Source: Larix kaempferi (Eukaryota; Streptophyta; Pinopsida; Pinales; Pinaceae). From it: a stretch of DNA of 64,000 bases. The notes beneath the pieces are model-generated. The model saw only the letters and a list, made by a program, of their open reading frames with translations. It did not search any database and was not told the origin of the DNA. Positions within the stretch are counted from its first letter, which is position 1. The number at the start of each line of letters is the position of its first letter. Shown piece by piece: positions 44,151 through 56,183 of this stretch. The position numbers and the translations under genes are program-made. Location of the stretch: NCBI GenBank assembly GCA_027924585.1, contig BSBM01000779.1:11559001-11623000 (forward strand), in the 5' to 3' direction.

Positions 44151-46020
44151 ATGTCTCACCACACCAAGCTTGAGGATAAGTTTGAAGGGGATGATAACTT
44201 CCGAGCATGGAAGTACAGGATTGGGTTAATCCTAGAAGAGAATGAATTGGACACCTACATGAGTGAAGAGGTTCTAGTTCCAGAGGGAGATGAGGCTAAG
44301 GCCTTACATAAGAAGAACTTGGTCAAGGCCAAGAGAATCATTGCAGATTCGATCAAAGACCATCTCATACCACATGTGTCTTCTCTAAATACACCCAAGG
44401 AGATGTTTGATTCCTTGACCAAGTTGTTTGAAGGAAAGAATATAAATCGGAAGATGACTTTGCAGAACCAATTGAAGAGTATAAATATCTAGAATGGAGA
44501 GACCATCCAATCCTACTTCACTAGGGTCTCTCAAATCAAAGAATAACTTGAAGCTGTGGGTGAAGTGGTGGAGAATGGAGAGATTGTGATGACCACTTTG
44601 AATGGCCTACCTAGGTCATGGGACTCCTTCATCCAAGGAATCTGTGCAAGAAGGAAATTAATTTCTTTCAGTAGACTGTGGGAGGAATGCTCACAAGAAG
44701 AAGCTAGACTTGTGGCCCGAGAAGAAAAGATGGGAAGTGAAGACCAAGCTCTCACAACACACACCAAGAAAATTAAGTTCAAGAGGGAGCAACCTCATCA
44801 CAAGAAATATTCTCACCATCATCAAAATAAGAAAGATATCTCTCACATTAGATGCTACACATGCGATGAGAAGGGACACTATGCCTCAGATTGTCCCAGG
44901 AACAGAAAAGGATTCAACAACAAGAATAAGAAGAATACCAATAAGAGATATCATGCTCATGCTGCCGAGGATGATGAACCTCCCAGGAAGAAGACAAAGG
45001 AAGAAAGTGAAGACTCTTCAAGTGACAAAGAATATGTTATAATCTCTGCTCTCATAGGTACTGTTACACATGGATGTAATGATTGGATTATTGATAGTGG
45101 GGATTCCAAACATATGACGGGATTTAAAGAATCCCTTATGGACCTATCTGAACATGAGTCACCTCATAAGGTGAAACTTGGGGATGACTATCAATACCCC
45201 ATAAAAAGAAGTGGTGAAGCCTCCTACAAGTTGGACTCTGGGAAGTCTTTGAAGATGAAAGATGTTCTATATGTACCTGGTCTCAAGAAGAATCTTCTCT
45301 CCATTTCATCTTTGGATGCAAAGGGGATGAGAGTTGCATTTGTGGATGGCCAAGTACTTATGTGGCCAAAAGGTAAGACCATAGATGATGCAGTAGTGAT
45401 TCGAAAACAAGAGGGAGGATTGTACAAATTGAAGGGAAAACCTGAACAAGCCACAGTACATGAATCCATGGAGCCAAGTGAACTTTGGCACAAAAGTCTT
45501 GCACATGTGCACTATAGAGCACTACCAATTGCAAGCAAAGTAGTAGAATGTCTTCCCGAAATCCAGTCAAAGCATGAAGGTATTTGCAAAGGATGTGCAA
45601 AAGGAAAGAACATAGAGAAGGCATTTCCAAGCAGTGAAAGTAAGGCAAAAGGAATCTTGGAAATTATCCACTCCGATGTATGCGATCCGATGTCATCCAG
45701 TTCTCTGAGTAGGTATGTATATTATGTTTCCTTCATTGATGATTTATCTAGGAAGAATTGGATTTATTTCTTGAAGAAAAAAGATGAAGTATTCAACAAA
45801 TTCAAGGAATTCAAAGCCTTGATAGAAAACCACACTAAAAAGAAGATCAAGACTTTTAGATCGGACAATGGTGGAGAATTCACTTCAGTAGACTTCAAGA
45901 AGTTATGCAGTGATTCAGGGATTAAGAGGGAGTTGACCACTCCTACAATACACAAAAGAATGGAGTTGCAGAAAGGAAGAATAGAACTATCATGGAAGCA
46001 GCATGGGAAATTGCGAGAAA
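44151..46020 (+). pseudogene. C2 gag-protease-integrase (truncated)
   Basis: Starts at ATG 44151. The gag domain (KLEDKFEGDDNFRAWKYRI) has TAG at 44490-44492 and TAA at 44544-44546 where codons are expected. The zinc knuckle CYTCDEKGHYASDC is intact (near 44850-44895). The protease active site reads IIDSGDSKHMTG, with D where A is usual. Integrase shows LWHKSLAHVHY and CKGCAKGK of the HHCC finger and the two catalytic D (HSDVCDP, RSDNGGEF). A one-base deletion near 45945 shifts the block that would hold the catalytic E, and the deletion junction follows at about 46020. Inactive. Confidence 0.88.
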
Positions 46021-46256
46021 GCAGTGCACACAAGTGGAGGAGTAGCTGCTGAAGACATCTATCTTTTGGGGTTTGATCTTTGTGATCTTTGTATTGGTGC
46101 TTATTCTATCTCTGAGGAAGTTGCGGGGTTTTTCACCTTCTTGGTTTTCCCCGAGGAAACATTGTGTCTCTTGTGTCTATGATTGTTATGCTATACATGT
46201 TATTCTCTTAGTAGGATCCTAGATAATAATTGAATGAAATTATTGAAATTCTAACA
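46021..46256 (+). repeat. C2 3' LTR remnant
   Basis: Matches 43310-43537 (agtgcgcacaagtgg... to attctaaca) with a 9-bp internal duplication (tgatctttg). The 5' 350 bp are missing. Confidence 0.9.
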
Positions 46257-46690
46257 CTTATGAGGATTAAGCACACCACGGGAGTTCAGGCTTACATCAA
46301 AGCCTACACCAGTATTATGTTGGAGATAAAGGATATGAGTGAGGAAGACCATTTGTATCACTTTATGAAGGGTTTGCAAACTTGGGCACAAGCTGACTTG
46401 CGACGGAAAGGGATGAAGACTCTTACTGAGGTTGTATCTGCCACAGAGAAGTTGCATGACTTCCAGACCGATGGGAAGGAAGAGGCTAAAGGAAATGACA
46501 AAGCTGGCGGGAAGCACAATGGCAAGTTCAAGAAGTTCAAGGGGAAACAACAGCAGGAGCCTAAGAACGATGGAAAACGAGAGGATGAGCCACCCAGAAA
46601 TGTAGACCCGCCTAAGGAGAAAGGCAAGACTGTTTCTTACTTCATATGTGAAAAAGATCAGGCTACGCTAAAAATCATCCCTTGCGGCCG
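46257..46690 (+). pseudogene. Element G gag, second part
   Basis: Resumes the gag after C2: VQAYIKAYTSIMLEIKDM, LYHFMKGLQTWAQADLRRKG and a basic K/G-rich tail. The zinc knuckle is damaged: the first Cys is Tyr (VSYFICEKD), and a one-base shift follows, so the rest is read in the next frame, which leads into the protease ORF. The function would be particle assembly and RNA binding. Confidence 0.8.
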
Positions 46691-47626
46691 CAGAAGATTG
46701 CTGCGGTGGAACAAGAAGAGTCGTCAGTTGGTGTTTTACAGGTGTTAAATGTAGTTATGGAAGAACCAGAAGTCGTAACGGACGCAGAATTCGCAAGACT
46801 GAGCTATGTTCCAACAAAGATAAATGAACAACAAATTTTGGCGTTAGTTGACAATGGTGCCACGCATAACTTCATCAAAGAGGAAGTGGCGAAGCGGCTC
46901 AATCTGCGGATTGAACCAGGGGTGAACACGTTCAAAGCAGTTAACTCAGGAGTTGAAAAACTAGTGGGATTGGCTCACCAAGTTTCTCTAAGTATTGGAG
47001 AATGGATAGGCGAGAGTGATTTCACGGTTGTTCGGCTGGATGAATTCGATGTTGTGCTTGGACAAGAGTTCATGAAGAAGGAGAAGGGAGATCTTGTACC
47101 CCACATGAACAACTTAGCATTTTTGGCAAGGAAGGACCCAATATTTGTGCGATACGTGAAGAGGCTTCCAGGAGAATGGAAGGTGACTGCATTGACAACT
47201 TCCACCTCAGCAACAAATACTCACAAGATGCTTGATGAGGGACAAAATTGTAGAGAATGCGTTGGAAAAGAAGAGTTTGCTCAGTTGGAGGGATGCCTCG
47301 CATCCAAGGAAGCAGTCAGATTGTTGGAGCAACGACTTGCCACCATGGAGAAGGTTGTGGAAACGACCGTAATAAGTTTGGAAAAACTCACTAATTTCTG
47401 CAAAGATGCGGAAGAACGACAGTGTGACAAGGTGGTGGAGATGACAGCGTCACTGGCATACAAGGGAGACACTTCGGTTGCAGCATACGTATGGCTAGAG
47501 GACCCTGAAGCGCAGAGGTTGTTCGATAAAGGAAACAACACAGTTGGAGGCAATGTGCCACTTCTTCTATACTTAAGCGAGAAAGATGGAAAACAAACGA
47601 AAGGCAGAGAAAAGTTTGGAAGGTGA
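46682..47626 (+). pseudogene. Element G protease with long C-terminal extension
   Basis: A 314-codon open frame that continues from gag by a frame change (it has no ATG at its start). The retroviral-type aspartic protease is at about residues 35-140: LVDNGATHNFI (catalytic D kept, N where S or T is usual) and the FDVVLGQEFM flap-side block. From about residue 190 to 260 a heptad-like region (LEQRLATMEKVVETTVISLE) suggests a coiled coil. Then comes a stop and, instead of RT, only about 400 bp to the LTR. It may have been a self-cleaving Gag-Pro protein. Known RVP_2-type proteases are normally followed by RT. Confidence 0.8.
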
Positions 47627-48033
47627 TTGGGAACACCACCTCCCATTTTCTTCCAGTTAGATACAGATACGGCACAGATGCCACCCTTGGCACAGATGGA
47701 AAGGCCGTGGGTGCTTCATGGGGAGGCATAACCGAAATGAATCCAACATTGGATGAAGTGAGAAGACTTCATCTTACAACAGAAAAGTCACAAAGTGTGG
47801 AACAATTGCGGAGAGGACTAGGAAACAGAAACCAAAGGAAGCTCAATGGACGGCTTGATTACCTGGGTAGTGCAGACGACGAAGGGAATTGAGACTAGTG
47901 TACTAGTAGAGTGACTCAAAGGAAGTGGGGACTTAAGAAAAATACTGGTGCAATATAGTAGCGGTAAACGTTTGGAAGTGTAGGCATTTCAAACGCCTTC
48001 TCGAGGACGACAAGCATTTTAAGTGGGGGAGGT
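47627..48033 (+). other. 3' internal end of element G with polypurine tract
   Basis: The open stretch 47623-47892 has no family likeness. aagtgggggaggt at 48021-48033 is the polypurine tract, touching the LTR. Confidence 0.75.
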
Positions 48034-49570
48034 TGTTACGACCACGTTTTGGTGCAACACCCACACTTGCACGGGAGTCTTGAACTCTCTCCCAAGAAGC
48101 TGACTTGGGTGCCCGGTTGGGCAAACCGAAGTTTGGTTGCAAAAGACTTAGCGAAGAGGCAAGCGATGGACTGAATGAAGGGGTGCACAGACCATGCATG
48201 GGCGCACTCCCAAAAATGATGCCACACTCACCCATTGGTGCATGGCAAGCCCGAGAGTGGGGAGTGCTTGCAAATCGACAAGTTGGGAAGAGAAGGGGTG
48301 CTAGGTGCACCCTTGGACCATCAGACGTTGGGAGTAGTGGTGTCGGGCCAAGTTTCCATACACTCATGGAGAAAACGCCCAATTGTCCAACACTTAGCCA
48401 CAAAACGAATGAAGACATGGTGGGAGCTCGAGATGGAAGGCTGCCAAGTGTGGGTTGGAATCCTGCCGAAGCCAGGTTGGAAGCCCTACGAAGACGGGTT
48501 GAGATCCCGCCAAAGTCTCGTTGGAAGCCCTGCGAAGATGGGTTGAGATCCCACCAAAGTCTCATTGGAAGCCCGCGAACTCAGGATGGGAGCCCTCCAC
48601 GAAGACTGGATGGAAGCTCCGTGAAGTAGGGTTGGGAGCCAACCGAACTCGAGATGGGATCCGACTGCGAAGTCGGGATGAAATCTAGTGAAGATATTCT
48701 GCGAACACGGGTTGGGAGCCCACGCGAACACCAGTTGGAAGCTCAACAACGAAGATGAATTGGAAGCTCGGCAGCAGCTCGGGTCGGAAGCTAAGGGACG
48801 ATGCCCAACGAACGGACCATCGACACGCGGATTGCGGAAGACTTGGACCAAGACCGTTTGAAGTGGTATGTCGGCAAGGAGTTGACATGGGCGCCCAAGG
48901 TGGGGTCTCACCCTCTCACATGACACCGTATAAAAAGGATAAGGAAAATAGATAAGAAGGCAACTAAGTTGGAAATTGGACAAGGGGAAAGTTTAGAGCT
49001 AGGGAGGCTATCCAAGCTCTGCCTTTCGCACAGTCTATTCCATCGAAATCTGGTTGTAGTAGTGTTGAATTTGGCAGGTTCGCACTCAGTCCGATTGCAC
49101 AGTGAGACAGTTCCACAGCATGAAGGGGTTGTAGAAGTCGACAGTTTCATGAGTTAGACGCCCATTGGAAGGGTCTACTCTATCTTTGTATTTTGTATAT
49201 CTAATGTAAGGCGTGCTGCTGGTTTGGCACACACCGGAGCTTTGCTAGGGAAACTCCATCTGTTGTAAACGATTGATTATACAGAGGCTTAAGGGTTATT
49301 GGTTTGGAAACCCCAACTTATACTTGCGTGTTGTATTTACTTGATGTTCATGCATGTGTAAAATTGGCTAAGTGTGGATGCTAGTAGGAACATGTTAACT
49401 GGTATAAACAAGTAAACGAAGTTGCAAGTGTTAAGTTGAAAAGTTTCTGTAGGTTAGGTGTAATCTGCCAGTGCAACTCTTAAGTTGGTCACGCCCTCAA
49501 GACGTTCCCAAGCAGTACCGCACACAACAGTTAGTCGTTTGAGAGAAGCGAAAAAATTGTGGTTGTGACA
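48034..49570 (+). repeat. Element G 3' LTR
   Basis: 1537 bp, tgttacgacc... to gttgtgaca. Contains the 22-bp minisatellite (48450-48790). Pairs with 40174-41692. Confidence 0.88.
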
Positions 49571-50057
49571 GTATTTACGTCCATTTTCTCTAAATAACCT
49601 CCTCTACTTTTATAACCTTTACCCAAATAATACATGTCTTGGTTTCTTGGTCTTGATTTCTTTAAAATAATCTCTTGATACTCCTAGGTGTCTTCTCCTA
49701 TGGTTCTTTTAAAAATTATTATTATAATAAAAAAATGTAATCTTCCCCTTTCTCATTATAATAATGAAACTCCTTTTTCATTCTTTACCAACCAATGTGA
49801 TTCCCTTCACTAATAAAGGTAAAGTCACTTGACATAAACTTGGGCAATGTTTGGCTTTTGTAAATAATACTTTGGCATTTATGCTTTGAAATAGTAGCTC
49901 CAACCAACAAATTCATCATGGCTCTCTTTTCTTTATAGTGTTGTCGATATCATTAACACGCGTGCTCAGTATAGAGTCCAAGGTTTCTTGTGGGGTGACC
50001 CCATTACATTGTCCTTTCGACCTACAGTTCCCGCCACCGATGAATCCATTTTTCTCA
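49571..50057 (-). repeat. Element R 5' LTR, piece 3
   Basis: Begins with the G target duplication gtatt, then matches about 23470-24016 (gtaatcttcccctt, cattctttaccaa, gatatcattaacacgc, tgaatccatttttctc). Ends at tca 50055-50057. Confidence 0.8.
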
Positions 50058-53000
50058 TAGCCTGAATGTGGCGTTGATCTTTGATACCCTTGGTTTGGAT
50101 CAGATCCAAAGGCGAAGATAAAATGAAAAAAGTAAAACCAAAATCGACCCTCCATGTGTTTAATTACTTTGTCGACTAGCGGATTCAGGATCGTGTGGAA
50201 GGTGGTTTTATATTCTTGCGTTTAGGATTCTGGATTCCTGATATCCCACCACATCAAATTAGTGGTTTTAAAATTCATGCTCATGGGCATTTGGTTATCT
50301 TTTGTACATCTTTATGAACATGAATCCTTGATGGTCCTCAATCTAGGTCACTCATGATTCCCATTGGATTTGAATGTGTTATGGACTTCCCTTGAAAAAG
50401 TTTTGTTATCTCATCTCTTTAAACTATCAGCGTCCTTGGACCTGATGAAACTATCTATCTTTCTTCTTTTGTGTGTTTGACTTTAGGTTCCTTCCTTTAT
50501 TTCATTGTGACTTTTTTCATTTCTTTGAATGACTTTTATATCATAATGATATAATATAAAACTAAATCCCCTCTTTGCTTTAATATCTCTTTTTTCACTT
50601 GATATTATTTAATTCAAAAATGAAATATGTAAATTAAAATAGTGAAATCATTAACCTCATAAATTTAACCTTTGGAGGGTAGCTAGCGGCCTTGTTCCCA
50701 AGGCTAAACTGTTTATAAATGATTGGGGTAAATATTGGTACCAACATCAGCCATCCCCTTCTCTGAGTAAATAGTCCCTTGAGTGATCCATCATTTGCCA
50801 AGGATTCCTTGCACAAGAAGAGCACAAATTTAGTGTTCTTGTGTCCTTACAGTGGCCTTCTTCCTAGGATTTCCAACTTACAATTTACATCACAGGTTCA
50901 TAGTTGGTAGTTTCACCATCCACCTATATCATATACATAAACATACATTTATTAGGAAGCATACTCTTATCTATCAATCAACCTTGGAAATAATTATTAC
51001 AACAATTAAATTCTTAATAATAACATGATTTCCACACATAATACTTGAATTTCAATGGCATGAGAAATAGTCCCTGTCTTCATTATGGCTCACTTTCATT
51101 GCCATCTCCCATACATCTCTTTCTTTTATACAACTATGTTCTCCTGACGGAGCACTCATGTAGCCCATCCAATGTGACTACTTTTGTATGCATTTATTTC
51201 ATTGCATTCACCACAACTCCTAAAATGATCTTAGAATTATGCATTACCAATAAGTCCACCATTTTAGCTATTACATATCATGCAATAAAATATGGCATAA
51301 CTTGCATTCACATAATGCATTCAACAGATATGCCTACATACGTGTATGTGTAACAACATGATTTACATAATATACTAATGCATACACATTCGATGCATCA
51401 TTGCATTGATTCATGATTACCATAATAGGTTCACAAACACTAATTTACCTTGGTTATTTACCCATAACCAACACACACATGGAACAATATTCACATGAAT
51501 TCATTATAGCCAGTTTTTTTTTTACATATGGCATGCATGATATGGTGTGGTATCATTTAATTTCAATACATTCAATCTCATAGGCATACCGAAACATGAT
51601 TTTAAAAATATGGCTGAAGGAATTCTTACCCAGTTATTTTTTCTACACTTATACAAGAAGCATAAATAATTCGTACTTGAATAGTTTCCATTTCCATCTC
51701 TGATGTTATCCGACTAGCTGGTCATATGAAAAACTACATAATCCATTCACCAACCTTCAGATTAGATTATTATGTCTATTACTCTTCTTTAGTTTACTTT
51801 TAGTTCACTTGCATAGCCTATAACTTCACTACATTGGTGTTCTTATCCATAGGCCTATCACCATCCTAGTAGCCATGCTAGATTGTTCAACATATGTTTC
51901 TCTTATATGCTTCTTAGTATCCTGTAGTTTGTACTAACATTATGGTAGCTTCCTTTGTTGTCTTGGGATGAACTCCAAACCCATCTGTCTTCACCAAAAT
52001 TGTGTTTCTTCACTGAGTTGCCTCTGTATCTGATTTACCTTTGCATTGTTGTTCAATTTCCCTAAGAAATTTTCCATCCAAGCCCAACTTGACCCTTTTT
52101 TTTTCCTAATTTCCAAGCACTTCAAGTTTTATTCATTGATTCCTTTCTTGGCCATTCTGATTATGAGTTAAATTTACCTACCATTAATCTCCAGTACTCA
52201 TATAGTTGCAGCTTATATCACACCAACTTCATATGGACCATTTACCACCGTCCATTCTTCTTTCATTCTATATAAAGAATTGGTATTATGTGATCTTTGT
52301 ATGCCTCTACTTCCATCTGGGAGTATCCACACTAGTCATGTTCTACTAAATTTGCTACTCCTTTATTCCTTTAAAATGTTGTTAACATTCTCTATATTTC
52401 CACGTTTGACCATCCTCCTTTATTGTGAATCATCTTCTTCATTCTTTAATATCTTTCAATGACTTGGACATCCACCATATGAAATCCCATGCTCTTATCT
52501 TTGATTGTCTGCAAGCTTTATTTAATTATGGAATTTTCTATACACCTCTTTAGGTCATTTATTGAAAGTTCTACTATGTCGGCCATGGCAGTTCCATGTT
52601 CCTTATTCATGTCATGGCTACTTGGCTATACACAATAATCAACTGGAAATAACAAACTTCCCATGCTTCTTCTATGCCATTGAACTTGGATGTGTTAATA
52701 TTAATCAATGCTTTTCATGTACTCTTTCTCCATACACTAACAACCCTTCTCTTTTCTTCCTTCATGATGATTGTTTATAGAATACTAGCTACAAGAAAAC
52801 TTAGTAATCTCCATGCAATCTATTTAACCACTTTGTTAATAATACTACCATAGCTCTCTCTCTTTGAGTGTCCATTTTCCTCATTAGTATTGTCATATTA
52901 TCATGTGTTTAGCCTTCAATCAATGATCTAACAAGTAACTCTACCCTATTTTGCTCATATATTTATGATTCTACACCATCAAGGAGTATCTCATAATTAT

Positions 53001-54595
53001 ACACACCCAATTTAATTTTTGTTATGTACCATTATCACCATAACTATTTTCCCCAATTGCAGATATTTTGGAGTTCATCTACGGATATATTTTCCTTGTC
53101 CAATTAAGCTCCAATGTTCTGCTATGCTCACTTGCTGAAAAAATTGGAAATATATTAAAAAAATCAGAACCTTTTATCACCTTTTCCTATGAATCAAATT
53201 TACGATGACTATAGCTACAACCCATTATGATCTTACAAAGAAAAATTGCATTTCTCTAAAATTTGTAAATTCACCCCAATTTTCCCGATTCCTTGTCTAA
53301 TTAAGTCAAGAGGCTCTGTTTTGTGCACTTTCTCTAATAACTAGAAAATTATTTCAAAAACCAATTCTACTTGTTATATTCTCATTTTATCAAATTTCCA
53401 ATGACTAAATACTCCTAATTATAGGTTCTGGGTTAAAAATTACAATTCCCAAAGTTAAACACTTTTGCTCAGGGCTGCTTCGTTCCTTTAGCTAATTTGA
53501 ATCTCAATATACCCACTCCTAAGACATGTATCTGATATCTTCAATCTTTTCCTACATCAATTTTGTTAGATAAACCCTTTTTCAAAATTTCACGAAAAAT
53601 TTCATGCATACAAAAAAATTATGGAAAATGCCTATTTGATAGTTTTTTAATCAAATTAGGCTACAAGCCCCTTTTCTGTTAGATTTATGGAAAAATAGGA
53701 AGTATTGATTCATAATAGGATTCATTGCACTTAATCTCCTACCGGATCCTCTTTCTAGTGACTATACCCATATTTATTTATGATGTTATAGCTAAAATTT
53801 ACATCTCTTATAAATCACCATTTTTGCCCAATTTTACCCTATTTTAGTAATCCAGTTATTCTGAAAGACAAACTTATGAGAGATGTAGAAAAAAAACTGC
53901 AACGAATTAGAATTTTGTTTATATCAAACACTGATAAATCATACGATTGTAAGTACTCAGACACTTTCATCATTCAAATCCGATGCTCTCATCAAATTTT
54001 ATGAAATTCTAGAATCATCAATTTTTAATTTCTTAATTCATCCAGACTTGGAATTTCCATTGCGAATTGCTATCTCACAAACTAAGCATTTCTAGAAAAA
54101 TCGCCTCTAATTAAAGTTGTTCGAATCGATGAATAGGAAAAATGTCGAAATTATAAAATTTTCTGGTTACGAGTTCTTGGGTCACTTTTTCCTCCTTCAA
54201 GTTTTCAAAAATCAACCTTTTGCATGCCCAAATAATGGATTTCTGCCTTATTTTACATCATCAATCCACACCTTTCTGAATTTTTTCTCAAGGCTCTAGA
54301 TTCATCTATTTTCTTGGACCATGACTGCACCATAATAACTTGGGCCTCAACCGAGCCCCCATCCTTCCTCAGGCTACGCACCTTCAAAACCCATTAAACC
54401 GAAATTTCTGCAAAACTGAAACATAATGGGTCCATGCTCCTCACTGAAAATCATGTATCTTTTTTTAAATGGTGTCGAAATGATGCAAGTATCATAAATT
54501 TATGAGTTAAATTGTTCATGTTATGGCCAAAACAAGTTTTTCGCTCCATGCTTTTTTAAAAACCTTTCTAATTTTCTGCTGACCTGGCATGATGT
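50058..54595. other. AT-rich interval without a recognisable gene
   Basis: 4.5 kb with only short open frames on both strands and no clear LTR pair. Pyrimidine-rich plus strand, as in the leader of minus-strand elements elsewhere in the window. It may be the continuation of element U copy 2 beyond C1, but no similarity could be fixed. 50660-50840 has short phrases (ccccttctctgagtaaatagtccct) reminiscent of the U LTR. Confidence 0.45.
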
Positions 54596-55042
54596 TGTTA
54601 GGATATTTAGACACTTAGGAGTTAGTTAAGATCAACTTGTGTAATAGATCTGTTAGGTAAAGTGTGTTTCTTTAGTATGCATTAGTATGCATTTGTAAAT
54701 ATTTAATCTGATGGTCACGATATGTTGTGATCCTATGGCTCAACTTCTCTTAGATCATGCCTACCCTTGATTCGTGGTTTGACACCCAATTGGTCCATGA
54801 TCTCTATTTAAAGAGCATGGAGGGTCATTTGAAAGTTGATCGATTATGAGAAGCTCATTTGTAACTTTATTTCTTTGCATAATAAATTGCTCCGTAGAAG
54901 CTATTTGGCCAGGGTCGTGGAGTGTTTCCCTCTCGAGAGTTTAAACCACGTCAAAACATTGGTGTATCGATCTGTGATCTGTTTGACTGAAGTGGTTGCT
55001 CTAGGTGTTCAGTCTTTTGGGAGTACCCTTTGTACCCGAACA
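54596..55042 (+). repeat. C1 5' LTR
   Basis: 447 bp, tgttaggatatt... to acccgaaca. A ctatttaaagagc TATA-like box near 54803 and a polyadenylation-type aataaa at 54880 are also present in the other LTR. Confidence 0.93.
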
Positions 55043-55054
55043 TGGTATCAGAGC
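55043..55054 (+). other. Primer-binding site of C1
   Basis: tggtatcagagc, directly after the LTR. Confidence 0.92.
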
Positions 55055-56183
55055 TTTTATGAAGAGTCGCTTCCAGTTATGATCTAGATCTTGAACTGTT
55101 GTTGCCGAAACTTGAAAGGGGTTCTGGTTCTAGTATTTCTGTGAATTTTTGGGCTGTAGGAGGTGTTCCATTGCGTCCGAAGCGCCGTTTCCATTGGAAA
55201 ATAGTTTTCGTTCAATTGAAAACGGTTCCCAGTTGCTTCAGAAACGCGTATTTCATCAGATCTGAAGGTATAATGTTACAGTGACGTTTTTTATTTTTAT
55301 TTCTGTTTAAAAAATAAAATTCTCATATTTTATCAGTTTTTATTACTAGATTTTTTTTGTTTCGGATTGTTGCTTTCCCTGTCTGTGTATGCTTTTTACT
55401 GTGCATCTTGTGCGATCTTGGCGAATCAGAAACAGAAAGGGAAATGGTTTTTCTCTACTGTCTATGCTCTTTACCGTGCACCTTGTGCAATCTCGGCAAA
55501 TCATAAACAGAGAGAAAATGTAGACTTTCAGGAAAGCTAACGAGGTCTAACCCCACAAGTGTGGAATTTTTGTTTTGTTTTGGTTTATGGTGTGATTTGT
55601 AGGGAAAAAGGAAAGCACGGAAACAGAGCAACAAGAGTAAAAAAAAAAAAACCTTCCTCATTTCCATATTTTACATACCTTTTAATCTAGCTCACTTGGT
55701 TCAAAGTTGTTTTATTTTTTAATAGGTCTTGAGTTCAAGTCTTAGGAAGTTACTTTTAAAAGAAAAAGTGCATGTAATTTCTATTTTCAAGTTACTTTAT
55801 TGTAAAAGTGCATCTCACTTAAATAATAAAAAATAAAAATAAAAAGTGAGTCACTTAAGTTCATTTTTATTGTTGCACTATTTAAAGTAACATCATTGTA
55901 AAAGTGAAATCACTTATTTTATAAAACTGATTCACTTAAAACAACTTTCTTGTAAAGTGATTGTCAAAGGTTCATCTTGGGAAGAGGGGGGTCTTTTTTT
56001 TTAGCTGGTCATTCTCTATCTGCCACGTCAGTATTGGAGACATCTTCAATGTTTTCTTTGTTCAAGCATAACTTCATCATACGGAGTCAGTTTTCAGTGA
56101 CATTTTTTTTTAAACTGCCTATTTTTTTGAGCTCTTCGCATCCAAACTACTGGTTTCTATTTTTATAGCCATTAATTTGTAGT
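55055..56183. other. Leader of C1
   Basis: 1.1 kb. Holds a 57-bp imperfect direct repeat with period 75 (55383-55440 and 55458-55515; shared ttgtgcratctyggcraatca) and the SINE-like stretch listed next. Confidence 0.7.
55681..55960 (+). mobile_element. Possible tRNA-derived SINE in the C1 leader
   Basis: tagctcacttggttcaaag (55688) resembles box A of a tRNA promoter and gagttcaagtc (55731) resembles box B, spaced about 40 bp. An AT-rich body with repeated attgtaaaagtg phrases follows. Clear target duplications were not found, so the ends are approximate. It differs from the SINE at 7866-8046. Confidence 0.5.

Larger units (their letters stand above)
42956..46256 (+). mobile_element. Copia element C2, internally deleted, nested in G gag
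   Basis: Ty1-copia element with a full 5' LTR (42956-43537), primer-binding site, gag, protease and the start of integrase. It then jumps directly into the middle of the 3' LTR (about 46021). RT, RNase H and the first 350 bp of the 3' LTR are gone. Perfect cttat duplications flank it, and the G gag reads on across the site, so insertion preceded the deletion. Confidence 0.92.
40174..49570 (+). mobile_element. Element G, gag-protease Ty3-gypsy-type element without RT
   Basis: LTRs 40174-41692 and 48034-49570 (about 1.5 kb), initiator-Met primer-binding site 41695-41706 and a polypurine tract before the right LTR. The interior, once copia element C2 is removed, is about 3.0 kb and encodes gag and an aspartic protease but no RT, RNase H or integrase. 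The flanking pentamers are atatt (40169-40173) and gtatt (49571-49575), four of five identical. It must have moved with enzymes of a related element. Confidence 0.85.
22918..50057 (-). mobile_element. Element R, gag-only LTR retrotransposon, host of two nested insertions
   Basis: The outermost element of the nest. Without T and G it would be about 3.6 kb: LTR, 1.36-kb interior with a gag domain, LTR. The orientation is minus, from the gag frame and from a tggcgatgttaccgagga primer-binding-site-like sequence (25353-25370) next to the 25377 LTR end. No protease, RT or integrase remains. No convincing target-site duplication was found at 22913-22917 against 50058-50062, so its outer ends are less certain than those of T, G and C2. 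Confidence 0.75.

Noticed and set aside
50058-54595. A hidden gene in the 4.5-kb AT-rich interval
   Set aside because: Only short frames, none with a recognisable domain or splice-linked exons.
55681-55760. A true tRNA gene in the C1 leader
   Set aside because: Box A/B-like phrases are present but no acceptor stem or cloverleaf pairing is evident; treated as a possible SINE.
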